Origin: Pilimelia columellifera
GTDB taxonomy: Bacteria > Actinomycetota > Actinomycetes > Mycobacteriales > Micromonosporaceae
Assembly: GCF_039532605.1 (NCBI RefSeq)
Contig: NZ_BAAARY010000004.1
Coordinates: 165,315 to 229,314, forward strand
Direction of reading: 5' to 3'
Length of the DNA: 64,000 nucleotides
The position numbers and the translations under genes are program-made. Position 1 is the first letter of the stretch, and each line of letters starts with the position of its first letter. The notes under the pieces are model-generated. The model was given only the letters and a program-made list of their open reading frames with translations. It made no database searches and was not told where the DNA came from. This document shows positions 33,883 through 42,278 of this stretch, piece by piece.

Positions 33883-34346
33883 CGCGGGTCTCCGTCGGCG
33901 GGCTCGTGGTCTCCGTCGGCGGGCTTGCGCACGGTCTTCCTGACCGCCTTACGGGCCATCGGCTTCCGCGACGGCGCGCCGTCCGGCGCGGGGTCCGGGG
34001 CCGGCGCGGGGTCCGGGGCCGGCGCGGGGTCCGGGGTTGCCGCCGGAGCGGACGCCTCGTTGGGGTCGGTGGCGGCGGCCGCCTCGCTGAGGTTGCGCAG
34101 CAGGCTCGTCAGGCCGGCGGCGAAGTCGGCGGCGCCGGCGGCGACCCGCTCGGTGAACTCGGGGGTCGGGTCGCGCAACGCGTTGATCACCCTGCAGATC
34201 GGGCAGACGCAGCAGGCGGCGGCGCCGCCCACCTGGTCGGCGTCGACGCCGATGCGTCTGGCTGCCATGGAGGCCATCGCCATCGCGGTGGCGACCAGCC
34301 GTTGCGCCTCGTGCCGGGCGGCGCTCTCGGCGCCGAGCCCGCTCAC
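33879..34346 (-). CDS. DUF5304-like small protein
   Basis: A 155-residue protein. The first half is ordered, with cysteines in VGGAAACCVCPICRVINALRDPTPEFTERVAAGAADF that could bind a metal. The second half is low-complexity (repeated PDPAPA) and ends in a basic tail (KPMARKAVRKTVRKPADGD). From memory it fits the actinobacterial DUF5304 proteins found between SRPBCC and ROK kinase genes. It is coupled on both sides by four-base overlaps (GTGA/ATGA types). Confidence 0.75.
   Translation of the reverse strand: MSGLGAESAARHEAQRLVATAMAMASMAARRIGVDADQVGGAAACCVCPICRVINALRDPTPEFTERVAAGAADFAAGLTSLLRNLSEAAAATDPNEASAPAATPDPAPAPDPAPAPDPAPDGAPSRKPMARKAVRKTVRKPADGDHEPADGDPR
33986..34036. repeat. 18-base tandem repeat encoding PDPAPA
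   Basis: GCGCGGGGTCCGGGGCCG repeats 2.8 times (33986-34003, 34004-34021, 34022-34036 partial) inside the DUF5304-like gene. The copy number may vary between strains. Confidence 0.8.
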
Positions 34347-34795
34347 GCGGCCGCCCCGCGCTCGACCTGACGCTTGAGCTCACGAAGCGCCGTATCCATG
34401 ATCATTTTTTCGGCCTTCCGCTGGAACATGCCCAGCATCGCGATCGACAGTTCCACCCGCAACGTGTACGTCACCGTCGTCGTGCCGTCGCCGTTGTCGA
34501 CCAGATCGTAGGAGCCATCCTGGCGCTTCTGGGCGCTGGACGGCTCGGCCAACGTCCACTCGATCCGGGTGAGGTCCTCGGCGTACTCGTAGTCGAGGGT
34601 GTACTCGTCGGTCAACATGCCGGCGTCGATCGCGAACCGCACCTGGGCGGCGTGCCCGTCCTCGTACTCGGCCAGCACCTCAGCGCGCTTGACAGCCTTG
34701 GCCCACCGCGGGTAGTGGCTGAAATCGCAGATGATCGCCGCGACGTCCGCCGGAGCGCCGGCGACGACGATCGACTGGGTGGAGGAATCAGCCAT
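34343..34795 (-). CDS. SRPBCC (START-like) lipid/polyketide-binding protein
   Basis: A 150-residue protein of the SRPBCC fold, equivalent in position to Rv2185c. Recognisable parts: VVAGAPADVAAIICDFSHYPRWA, YEYAEDLTRIEWTLAEPSSAQKRQDGSYDL, GTTTVTYTLRVELSIAMLGMFQRKAEKMI. The fold binds hydrophobic ligands in a helix-grip cavity; the ligand is unknown. TAGCCT six bases before the ATG suggests a leaderless mRNA that also carries the DUF5304-like and glk genes. Confidence 0.88.
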   Translation of the reverse strand: MADSSTQSIVVAGAPADVAAIICDFSHYPRWAKAVKRAEVLAEYEDGHAAQVRFAIDAGMLTDEYTLDYEYAEDLTRIEWTLAEPSSAQKRQDGSYDLVDNGDGTTTVTYTLRVELSIAMLGMFQRKAEKMIMDTALRELKRQVERGAAA

Positions 34796-34801
34796 GTCAG
34801 G

Positions 34802-34807
34802 AGGCTA
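34802..34807 (-). promoter_or_regulatory. -10 element of the SRPBCC-DUF5304-glk operon (leaderless)
   Basis: TAGCCT on the minus strand, six bases before ATG 34795. Confidence 0.5.
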
Positions 34808-34831
34808 CTCCCCTCGGGTCCGATCCTGACC

Positions 34832-34837
34832 TACCGT
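34832..34837 (+). promoter_or_regulatory. -10 element upstream of the fadD15 leader ORF
   Basis: TACCGT, seven bases before ATG 34845. It is spaced as at the leaderless genes of this window, but the first codon it meets belongs to a 27-codon ORF, not to fadD15. Confidence 0.45.
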
Positions 34838-34844
34838 TAGGCGC

Positions 34845-34928
34845 ATGCCGTCCGCCACGGGCGGCCCGCCGCGACCGCGGGCCGGTTGGCCCCACGGGAG
34901 TCCGGCCATGCGTGAGCTGGAGGTTTGA
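34845..34928 (+). CDS. Possible 27-residue leader peptide upstream of fadD15
   Basis: Short ORF beginning MPSATGGPPRPRAG and ending AMRELEV. It ends two bases before the fadD15 ATG. TACCGT seven bases upstream would make it leaderless. It contains the fadD15 ribosome-binding site (GGAGG), so translation of the leader would run over it. The last codons repeat the start of fadD15 (MREL) because of a 14-base direct repeat at 34906-34919 and 34929-34942. Whether it is translated is unknown. Confidence 0.4.
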   Translation: MPSATGGPPRPRAGWPHGSPAMRELEV

Positions 34929-34930
34929 CC

Positions 34931-36730
34931 ATGCGTGAGCTGTCTGTCCCCGCGGTCGTGTCGATCGGGCCGGACGCCAGCCTGACGGATCCGGTCTGGG
35001 AGAACGCCCGGGTCGCCCCGCAGGCCCCGGCGTTCGCCCGCCCCGGGGCGGGCGGCTGGACCACCGTCACCTGCGCCCAGTTCAAGGACGAGGTCGTCGC
35101 GATGGCACGCGGCCTCATCGCCGCCGGGATCACACCCGGCGACCGGGTCGCCCTCATGAGCCGCACCCGGTACGAGTGGACGCTGATGGACTACGCCCTC
35201 TGGGCCTGCGGCGCCGTCACGGTCCCGATCTACGAGACGTCCAGCCCCGCCCAGGTCGCCTGGATCCTCAGCGACTCCGAAGCGGTCGCCTGCGTGGTCG
35301 AGACGCCGGCGCACGCCGACATCGTGGCCGGGGTGCGGGACCAGGCGCCGCGCCTGCGCGACGTCTGGGTCATCGACGACGGCGCGCTCACCACGATCAC
35401 CGCCCAGGGCGGAACAGTCGACGCCGACGAGGTCGAGCGCCGCCGCGCCGCGATGAGCGCCGACGACACCGCGACGATCATCTACACCAGCGGGACGACC
35501 GGGCAGCCCAAGGGCTGCGTGCTCAGCCACCGGAACATGCTCTCGGACATCTCCAACGCGCTGCCGCTGCTGGAGGGCATCTTCGACGCCAGATCCTCCA
35601 CCCTGTTGTTCCTGCCGTTGGCGCACGCCTTCGCCAGGCTGATCCAGATCGGCGCGGTGCAGGCCCGCTGCCAGCTCGGCCACACCGCCGACCTGCTCAC
35701 CCTCAGCGACACGCTCAAGTCATACCGGCCGACGTTCATCCTGTCGGTGCCGCGGGTCTTCGAGAAGGTGTACAACACCGCCCGCCAGAAGGCCATCGCC
35801 GACGGCAAGGGCGCCATCTTCGGCCGCGCCGAGCAGGTCGCCGTCGCCTACAGCCAGGCCGCCGAGCGCCGGGGCGGGCCAGGGCTGCTGCTGCGGGCCG
35901 AGCACGCGTTGTTCGACCGGCTCGTGTACGGAAAGCTCCGGGCGGCGCTCGGTGACCGCTGCACCGCGGCGATGTCCGGTGGGGCGCCGCTCGGGGCACG
36001 ACTGGCGCACTTCTTCCGGGGCGTCGGCATCACCGTGTACGAGGGGTACGGGCTCACCGAGACCTCGCCGGCGGCGACGGTGAACATTCCCGAGGCGATC
36101 CGGATCGGCACCGTCGGTCGGCCGTTGCCCGGGGTCGGCATCCGGATCGCCGACGACGGCGAGATCCTCATCCACGGCGATCTGGTCTTCCGCGGCTACT
36201 TCAACGACCCGGAGGCCACCGACGCGGTCAAGGACTCCGACGGCTGGCTGCACACCGGCGACCTCGGCGCGCTGGACGACGACGGCTTCCTGACCATCAC
36301 CGGCCGCAAGAAGGAGATCATCGTGACCGCCGGCGGCAAGAACGTCGCCCCGGCGGCCCTGGAGGACCGGCTGCGGGCACACCCGCTGGTGAGCCAGTGC
36401 ATGCTCGTCGGCGACGCGCGACCGTTCATCGCCGCGCTCGTCACCATCGACGATCAGGCGTGGCCCGGGTGGTTGGCCGGGGCCGGCAAACCCACTGGCT
36501 CCACCGTCGCCGACCTGCACGACGATCCGGACCTGCGCACGCTCATCCAGTCAGCCATCGACAGCGCGAACAGCGCCGTCTCCCAGGCCGAGGGCATTCG
36601 CACGTTCCGCATCCTGCCGCGTGACTTCGCCGAGTCCACCGGCGAGCTGACGCCGTCGCTGAAGGTCAAGCGCACGACGGTGTTGGAGATGTACGCCGAC
36701 GAGGTTGCCGCCCTCTACACCCGCTCCTGA
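34931..36730 (+). CDS. fadD15: Long-chain acyl-CoA synthetase (FadD15 type)
   Basis: An AMP-forming ligase that activates fatty acids with ATP and CoA. The 599-residue protein has the P-loop IIYTSGTTGQPKGCVLSH, the gate region EGYGLTETSPA, the hinge DGWLHTGDLGALDDDGFL and the adenylation Lys block TGRKKEIIVTAGGKNVAPAALE. ATG 34931 has TGGAGG seven bases upstream. It corresponds to Rv2187. A candidate hairpin terminator follows. Confidence 0.94.
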   Translation: MRELSVPAVVSIGPDASLTDPVWENARVAPQAPAFARPGAGGWTTVTCAQFKDEVVAMARGLIAAGITPGDRVALMSRTRYEWTLMDYALWACGAVTVPIYETSSPAQVAWILSDSEAVACVVETPAHADIVAGVRDQAPRLRDVWVIDDGALTTITAQGGTVDADEVERRRAAMSADDTATIIYTSGTTGQPKGCVLSHRNMLSDISNALPLLEGIFDARSSTLLFLPLAHAFARLIQIGAVQARCQLGHTADLLTLSDTLKSYRPTFILSVPRVFEKVYNTARQKAIADGKGAIFGRAEQVAVAYSQAAERRGGPGLLLRAEHALFDRLVYGKLRAALGDRCTAAMSGGAPLGARLAHFFRGVGITVYEGYGLTETSPAATVNIPEAIRIGTVGRPLPGVGIRIADDGEILIHGDLVFRGYFNDPEATDAVKDSDGWLHTGDLGALDDDGFLTITGRKKEIIVTAGGKNVAPAALEDRLRAHPLVSQCMLVGDARPFIAALVTIDDQAWPGWLAGAGKPTGSTVADLHDDPDLRTLIQSAIDSANSAVSQAEGIRTFRILPRDFAESTGELTPSLKVKRTTVLEMYADEVAALYTRS

Positions 36731-36741
36731 CCGGCCGTCAC

Positions 36742-36764
36742 GGCGCCCGCCTGGCGCGGGCGTC
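36742..36764 (+). terminator. Candidate hairpin terminator after fadD15
   Basis: CGCCCGC (36744-36750) pairs with GCGGGCG (36756-36762) around CTGGC, 14 bases after the stop. There is no U-tract, as is usual in actinomycetes. Confidence 0.45.
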
Positions 36765-36843
36765 AGCCGGTCCGGGCCGCCGGGGTCACGGCTCGTCCAC
36801 GGCCGGTCGGCGCGGGCGTGGCCCGAACCGGCCGCCGCCCGTC

Positions 36844-36849
36844 TACGAT
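36844..36849 (+). promoter_or_regulatory. -10 element of the NarL-type kinase operon (leaderless)
   Basis: TACGAT, seven bases before GTG 36857. It argues for that GTG over the in-frame ATG at 36851. Confidence 0.45.
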
Positions 36850-36856
36850 CATGCGA

Positions 36857-38557
36857 GTGCGTGCTGAAACCGGACTCCTCAAGCGACCGTCCGCGCTGGT
36901 GACGCGCAGCGCGCTGTTGTGTCTCGTCGCGATCCTCGTCTGGGTCGTCACCAGGGACGCGCAGCAGCTGTGGTGGCCGGCGCTGCTGGCCGTCGCCGGG
37001 ATCCCGGCCGTCCTGACCGCCCACCAGACCCTGATCACGCTCGGCCGGTTCGCCGAGGTTGTGGTGGTGGGGCTGGCAGCCGGGGCCGTCGCCGTGGCGG
37101 CCATGACCGCCGGGGTGTCCGGGCCGGGCTTCGCGGCGTCGGCGGTGCTGCCGTACCTGTGCGTCCCGCTGGCCGCGGCGGGGCTGGCCGAGCGCGGCCG
37201 GGAGGCGCTCGCCCTGCTCGCCGTCGCCGTCGCCGTGCTGACAGTCGGCGGCGTCCTCTCCGGCAACGGTCCCAGCCTGCTCGAAGACCCCCGGTACGTG
37301 CTCGCGTGCGCCCAATGGCTGGCGCTGGCGTCGCTGGTCGCCGCTGCCGTCGGGATGGTCTGGGGCGGGGCCCGCCAGGCGGCCGTGACCGCCCCGCCGG
37401 CGGGTCCGGCCCCGTTCGAGGAGGCGACCCGGCTGCTGACCCAGCTGCGCAGCGTCGCCCGGCAGCTGCCCGGCGCCACCCTGGACCCCGGCAGCATCGC
37501 CGAGCACCTGCTCGACGAGGTCAAGAGCATCGCGCGGTGTGACCGGGCCGCCGTGCTCACCGCCAGCGGCGGCGGGCGACTCGTCGTGCTCACCGAGTCC
37601 GGCGTGGACCGGGCCGAGTGGGAGACCACCATCGACGCCGACTCGGCCGTCGCCGAGGCTTGGGCGAGCCAGACCGCGCAGACGGCCGCCCGGTCCCAGA
37701 CGCGCTCGCACCGCTCAGACGAGGTGTCCTCGATGGTGGTCCCGCTCATCGCGGGCGTCCGCACCGTCGGCCTGATGATCATCGAGGCGGACGTCAGCGC
37801 TGGCTACCCCGCCGATGTCGTCGACCGGGTGGTGTCGGTGAGCGCCGCCGCCGCGCTGCGGCTGGAGGCGGCGCTGCTGTTCGACGAGGTGCGGTCGATA
37901 GCCACCAACGAGGAGCGCCAACGGCTGGCCCGGGAGATCCACGACGGGGTGGCCCAGGAGCTGGTGATGGTCGGCTACGGCATCGACAACGCCCTGGCCA
38001 TGCTGCCGGAGGCCGGCTCGGACGACTCAGCCGAAACCCTGCGCTCCCTGCGCGGCGAAGTCACCCGGGTGATCACCGAGCTGCGGCTGAGCCTGTTCGA
38101 GCTGCGCAGCGAAGTGGACCGGCACGGCGGCCTGGCCGCGGCGATCGCCGAGTACGCCCGCACCGTCGGCGCCTCCGCCGGCCTGCGGGTGCACCTGTCG
38201 CTGGACGAGTCCACCAACCGGATGCCGGCCGCCACCGAGGCGGAGCTGCTGCGGATCGCGCAGGAGGCGATCACCAACGCCCGCAAACACGCCGGCGCGA
38301 GCAACCTGTGGGTCACCTGCGAGGTCGACCCCCCCTACGCCCGGATCGCCGTCGAGGACGACGGTCGGGGACTGCCTGACCATCGCCCCGACGGCCACTA
38401 CGGGCTTGCGATTATGAGAGAGCGGACAAACCGCGTTCGGGGTCGGTTGGAGATCAATCCGCGACATCCCAACGGCACATCTGTCGCAGTAGTCGTGGGA
38501 AGTCCCCCCGGACGCGATAGCGTGCGCGATAGCGTGAACGCAGCAGAAACGGAGTAA
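36857..38557 (+). CDS. Sensor histidine kinase, NarL/DegS type with GAF domain
   Basis: A 566-residue membrane kinase. About five hydrophobic helices occupy residues 15-170, followed by a GAF-like domain (RCDRAAVLTASGGGRL, VVPLIAGVRTVGLMIIEAD). A HisKA_3 dimer/phospho-acceptor with RLAREIHDGVAQELVMVGYGID and an ATPase with EAITNARKHAGASNLWV, VEDDGRGLPD and GLAIMRERTNRVRG follow. The last codons carry a 12-base tandem duplication (38513-38536). The LuxR-type regulator starts seven bases after the stop, so the two form a cognate pair. The signal is unknown. Confidence 0.9.
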   Translation: MRAETGLLKRPSALVTRSALLCLVAILVWVVTRDAQQLWWPALLAVAGIPAVLTAHQTLITLGRFAEVVVVGLAAGAVAVAAMTAGVSGPGFAASAVLPYLCVPLAAAGLAERGREALALLAVAVAVLTVGGVLSGNGPSLLEDPRYVLACAQWLALASLVAAAVGMVWGGARQAAVTAPPAGPAPFEEATRLLTQLRSVARQLPGATLDPGSIAEHLLDEVKSIARCDRAAVLTASGGGRLVVLTESGVDRAEWETTIDADSAVAEAWASQTAQTAARSQTRSHRSDEVSSMVVPLIAGVRTVGLMIIEADVSAGYPADVVDRVVSVSAAAALRLEAALLFDEVRSIATNEERQRLAREIHDGVAQELVMVGYGIDNALAMLPEAGSDDSAETLRSLRGEVTRVITELRLSLFELRSEVDRHGGLAAAIAEYARTVGASAGLRVHLSLDESTNRMPAATEAELLRIAQEAITNARKHAGASNLWVTCEVDPPYARIAVEDDGRGLPDHRPDGHYGLAIMRERTNRVRGRLEINPRHPNGTSVAVVVGSPPGRDSVRDSVNAAETE

Positions 38558-38564
38558 TCGAGCC

Positions 38565-39260
38565 ATGACGACGAGCCCCACCCCACCGGTGAGCCCGCAG
38601 GGACCGCCGCCGGGGACGCGCACGAAGATTCTGCTGGTCGACGACCACGACCTGATCCGCAAGGGTCTGCGGCACGCGTTCGAACGTGACCGCGAGTTCG
38701 AGGTGGTCGGCGAGGCCGCCACCGCCGCCGAGGGCGTGCGTCAGGCCGGCGCGCTCCAGCCCGACGTGGTCATCATGGATCTGCGCCTGCCCGATGGCAG
38801 CGGCCTGGAGGCAACCCGGGCGCTGCGCAAGAACAGCGCCACCATGGGAATCGTGGTGCTGACCATGTACGCCGGCGACGACCAGCTGTTCGGCGCTCTC
38901 GAAGCGGGGGCGAGCGCCTTCGTGCCCAAGACGGCCCCGGCCGACGAGGTCGTCGCGGCCGCGCGCCACGCGGCCAGCGCGCCGAGCGCCTTCACCGCCG
39001 CCGACCTCGCCGACGCCATGAAGCGCCGGCTCGCCCCGGCCGGACCGCAGCTGTCGCCCCGCGAGGGGCAGGTGCTGCGGCTGCTCGCCGACGGCATGAG
39101 CGTCGCGGGGATCGCCAAGCAGCTGTTCGTCAGCGAGTCCACGGCCAAGACCCACATCTCGAAGCTGTACGAGAAGCTGGGGGCGGCGAACCGGGCTCAG
39201 GCGCTGATGACCGCGCTCAAGCTCGGTCTGCTGGAAGCGCCGGACGCGCCGAAGTTCTGA
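38565..39260 (+). CDS. NarL/LuxR-type response regulator
   Basis: A 231-residue regulator. The receiver has LLVDDHDLIRKGL, the phospho-Asp in VVIMDLRLPDGSG and Lys in SAFVPKTAP. A C-terminal LuxR HTH (LSPREGQVLRLLADGMSVAGIAKQLFVSESTAKTHISKLYEKLG) binds DNA. GGAG lies upstream of the ATG. Its final 44 bases overlap the convergent kinase gene. Confidence 0.95.
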   Translation: MTTSPTPPVSPQGPPPGTRTKILLVDDHDLIRKGLRHAFERDREFEVVGEAATAAEGVRQAGALQPDVVIMDLRLPDGSGLEATRALRKNSATMGIVVLTMYAGDDQLFGALEAGASAFVPKTAPADEVVAAARHAASAPSAFTAADLADAMKRRLAPAGPQLSPREGQVLRLLADGMSVAGIAKQLFVSESTAKTHISKLYEKLGAANRAQALMTALKLGLLEAPDAPKF

Positions 39261-41055
39261 TGCCCACCGCCGGGCGGGCCCGAGCCGGTACGGCCGCGGG
39301 CCCGCCGCGCGTCTGATTGTCGACGTGCGGGCGGCGGGACGTGCCGGTCTGGGGCGCGCCGGGGAAGATCTTCCAGATCTCGATGTCGTCGAACCGGACC
39401 TTCGTCGGCAGGCCGCTCTCCTCGGGGGCGTCGGTCTGGAACAACCCGAGCACCACGTTGCCGCGGATGAAGGTGGCGTCCCGGGTCTCCCCCACCACCA
39501 CGCCGTCGCGGTAGGACACCAACCGTTCGCCGCGGGCGACCACCCCGATCCGCGCCGTGACGCCGGTCGCGATCGGACTGTTCAGTCGGAACGCGCGCAG
39601 CGGCTCCACCCTGGCCTGTTCGTGAGCGACAAGTTGCAGCTTCTCCGGGCACACCCGCAGCGCGTACCCGCGGTTGTCGTAGAAGCGGAACCAGACTCCC
39701 GCGCAGCTGCCCGGCGCCACGAGGGTCACATCGACGAACGCGCCGACGTCCTCAGCGGGCTGGTAGGGGCCCCGGCACCGGTAGGAGCCGGTGGTGTCCA
39801 TGTAGACGCTGAGGCTGCCGTCGCCGAAGTCGCAGCGCCACTGTTTGAGTGACTGGGCAATCCAGTGGCCGGGCACGGTGAGCTGATCACGCACCAGCAG
39901 CTCGGCATCGGCGGGGACGCCTGGCGCGGACGCCGACGGCGGGCCGGCCGGAGCCGGCGACGGCGCCACGCTGCTGCCGCCGCCGCCCTCGCCGGCGGCG
40001 CCTACCGGGACAAGGGCTGGGGGAATCCGGATCACCCCCGCGACGAGGGCCGCCACCAGCGCCGTCATGGCGAGCACCGCCACGTTGAGCGTGATGATCA
40101 GACCACGGCCGGCGCCCCGTCGCCGCGTCGCCGGCGCCGCTGGCGTTGGCGGAGGCGGTTGCGTTGGCGGAGGCGTTGGCGGCGTCTCCGAACCGCCGAC
40201 GATCTGGTCCCGGTCGATGAGCCGGCCTACGTCCAGGGTCTGGTGGGCGGCCCCGCTGATGAGGTGGTTGACCAGCTCACGGGCGGTAGGACGCTGAGCC
40301 GGGTCGGTCGCCAGGGCAGCCGCCACCAGCGGACGCAGGGGCGCCGACAGGCCCGCCAGATCGGGCTGACCGCCAAGGATCCGGGCCACGATGCCGGCGG
40401 TGGAGTCGCCCGGGAACGGCAGCCGGCCGGCGCCGGCGTAGGCGACGATGACGCCCCAGGCGAAGATGTCCGAGGCCATCGTCGGCCGGCCGTCGGCAAA
40501 GCGTTCCGGGGCCATGTAGGCGATGCTGCCGACCAGCTGGTTCGCCTCGGTCAGGCTCTGGGTCACGTGCAGGCCACGGGCGATCCCGAAGTCGATCACC
40601 TTGGGGCTGCCCGGCGCGAGCAGCACATTGGCGGGTTTGAGATCGCGGTGGACGATGCCCACGCCGTGGATCGCGGTCAACGCGGTGGCGACCCCGATCG
40701 ACAGACCGTGGAGGTTCGCCGGGGTCAACGGCCCGTGCTCGGCGATCACCGACGCCAGAGTGGGACCGTTGACATACTCCACCACCAGGTACGGCAGCTC
40801 TGCGTCAGGATCGGCGTCGAGCACCTCGGCGGTGCAGAACGGAGGCACCTGACGGGCCTGTTCGACCTCACGCTGGAACCGGCGGCGGAACTCCGGCTCG
40901 ACGGCCAGACTCGGCCTGATCACCTTGATCGCGACCCTGGGACCGGCGCCGTCGCGCCGACCCAGGAACACCGTTCCCATGCCGCCCTCACCGAGGCGTC
41001 CGAGCAGGTGGTACGGGCCGATCGAGTCCGGGTCCGCCGACCGAAGCGCTTCCAC
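39217..41055 (-). CDS. Transmembrane Ser/Thr protein kinase with C-terminal extracellular domain
   Basis: A 612-residue kinase. Kinase motifs: GRLGEGGMGTVFLG, VAIKVI, IVHRDLKPANVLL, VIDFGIARG, YMAPERF. A Pro/Thr linker (PPTPPPTQPPPPTP) precedes one helix (LIITLNVAVLAMTALVAALVAGVI, near residue 325). The outer part has a beta-rich, LamG/DUF1080-like look (CAGVWFRFYDNRGYALRVC, VRFDDIEIWKIFP). The C-terminal tail lies over the end of the convergent response regulator gene. GTG 41055 has TAATGT six bases upstream (leaderless). Ligand and targets are unknown. Confidence 0.9.
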   Translation of the reverse strand: MEALRSADPDSIGPYHLLGRLGEGGMGTVFLGRRDGAGPRVAIKVIRPSLAVEPEFRRRFQREVEQARQVPPFCTAEVLDADPDAELPYLVVEYVNGPTLASVIAEHGPLTPANLHGLSIGVATALTAIHGVGIVHRDLKPANVLLAPGSPKVIDFGIARGLHVTQSLTEANQLVGSIAYMAPERFADGRPTMASDIFAWGVIVAYAGAGRLPFPGDSTAGIVARILGGQPDLAGLSAPLRPLVAAALATDPAQRPTARELVNHLISGAAHQTLDVGRLIDRDQIVGGSETPPTPPPTQPPPPTPAAPATRRRGAGRGLIITLNVAVLAMTALVAALVAGVIRIPPALVPVGAAGEGGGGSSVAPSPAPAGPPSASAPGVPADAELLVRDQLTVPGHWIAQSLKQWRCDFGDGSLSVYMDTTGSYRCRGPYQPAEDVGAFVDVTLVAPGSCAGVWFRFYDNRGYALRVCPEKLQLVAHEQARVEPLRAFRLNSPIATGVTARIGVVARGERLVSYRDGVVVGETRDATFIRGNVVLGLFQTDAPEESGLPTKVRFDDIEIWKIFPGAPQTGTSRRPHVDNQTRGGPAAVPARARPAVGIRTSARPALPADRA

Positions 41056-41061
41056 CCCAGC

Positions 41062-41067
41062 ACATTA
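41062..41067 (-). promoter_or_regulatory. -10 element of the Ser/Thr kinase gene (leaderless)
   Basis: TAATGT on the minus strand, six bases before GTG 41055. Confidence 0.5.
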
Positions 41068-41112
41068 GCGTCGTCGCGTCCGCCCGCACATACCGTGAGG
41101 GCCGATGAGGAC

Positions 41113-41129
41113 CGTTCGTTAGGCGAACG
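41113..41129 (-). terminator. Weak hairpin after pimB'
   Basis: CGTTCG and CGAACG pair around a five-base loop, about 25 bases after the pimB' stop. The stem is only six base pairs. Confidence 0.3.
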
Positions 41130-41153
41130 TGTCGATGTGGACGGACGTCGACC

Positions 41154-42278
41154 TCAGGCGACAGCGAGCAGGTCGCGCAGCCGGTCGGCCTGACGCTGCC
41201 AACCCCACTCCCGGCGCACCCAGCGACGGCCGACGGCGCCCATCAGACGGGCCCGGTCCGGGTCGTCGAGCAGCCCGGTCACCCGGGTCGTCAGGGCGTC
41301 GAGGTCCCGACCGTTGACCACGTGCCCCGTCTCGCCCTCGCGCACCGCGTCCGGGGCGCCGCCGGAGTCCCCGGCGACCACCGGCAGCCCGATGGCCGAG
41401 GCCTCCAGGTAGACGATCCCCAGGCCCTCGACGTCCAACCCCCGCCTGCGGGTCCGGCACGGCATCGCGTACACGTCCCCCGCGGCGTAATGGGCGGGCA
41501 GTTCCGGCCACGGCACCGGCCCGGTGAAGACCACATGGTCGGCGACGCCACGCTCACGGGCCATCCGCTGTAACGCGCCCCGGTACGGCCCGTCGCCGAC
41601 CAGCAGCAGCGCCGCGTCCGGCGTCCGTTGGCGGATCTGGGGCAGCGCGTGGATGAGCGCGTCCTGGCCCTTACGCGGCACCAGCCTTGATACGCACACC
41701 ACCACCGGACGGTCGGCCAGGCCCAGCCGTGAACGCAGCGACGCGCCGTCGACCCCCGGGTGGAAGATGTCGGCGTCGACGCCGGGTGCGAGCTGGCGCA
41801 GCTCGGTGCGGCCGGCGAGCGCCCGGGCGAGCCGGACCCTGGTGTACTCGCCCAGGTAGGTGATGACGTCGGCGCCCGCGCCGATGCGACGCAGCAGGCC
41901 GCGCGCCCCGGGCAGTTTGGCCCAACCCACCTCGTGGCCGTGGGTGAGGCCGACGACCCGGCGCACCCCGGCCCGTCGGCGCAGGCCCTGGGCGAGCAGA
42001 CCGAGCGGGGCGGCCGCCCCGAACCAGACGGCCTCGCAGCCGTGGGATCGCGCGATCTGCGCCGCCCGGCGGGCGACGGCGGTCGTCGGCAGCAGGATGC
42101 CGGTGTCCTCGCGCACCACCGGGAACGGCTGGGCGGCGTCGAACTCGGCGGCCCCCTCCGAGGTGGAGGCGTAGACGACGACCGAGTCAGCCGGCTGGCG
42201 CAGGGCGAGCTGGTGCACGAACGCCTGGATGCCGCCGGGCCGGGGTGGGAAGTCGTTGGTGATGAGCAGCGTCCTCAA
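41154..42278 (-). CDS. pimB: GT4 mannosyltransferase, PimB' type
   Basis: A 374-residue GT-B glycosyltransferase. In mycobacteria the equivalent gene (Rv2188c) adds the second mannose to phosphatidylinositol mannoside. Seen here: LLITNDFPPRPGGIQAFVHQ, THGHEVGWA, VVCVSRLVPRKGQD, and the EX7E region LEASAIGLPVVAGDSGGAPDAV with GETGHVV. The start is TTG 42278, overlapping the TGA of the upstream protease gene (TTGA), because the conserved N-terminus begins exactly there. The specific acceptor is inferred from synteny. Confidence 0.88.
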   Translation of the reverse strand: MRTLLITNDFPPRPGGIQAFVHQLALRQPADSVVVYASTSEGAAEFDAAQPFPVVREDTGILLPTTAVARRAAQIARSHGCEAVWFGAAAPLGLLAQGLRRRAGVRRVVGLTHGHEVGWAKLPGARGLLRRIGAGADVITYLGEYTRVRLARALAGRTELRQLAPGVDADIFHPGVDGASLRSRLGLADRPVVVCVSRLVPRKGQDALIHALPQIRQRTPDAALLLVGDGPYRGALQRMARERGVADHVVFTGPVPWPELPAHYAAGDVYAMPCRTRRRGLDVEGLGIVYLEASAIGLPVVAGDSGGAPDAVREGETGHVVNGRDLDALTTRVTGLLDDPDRARLMGAVGRRWVRREWGWQRQADRLRDLLAVA

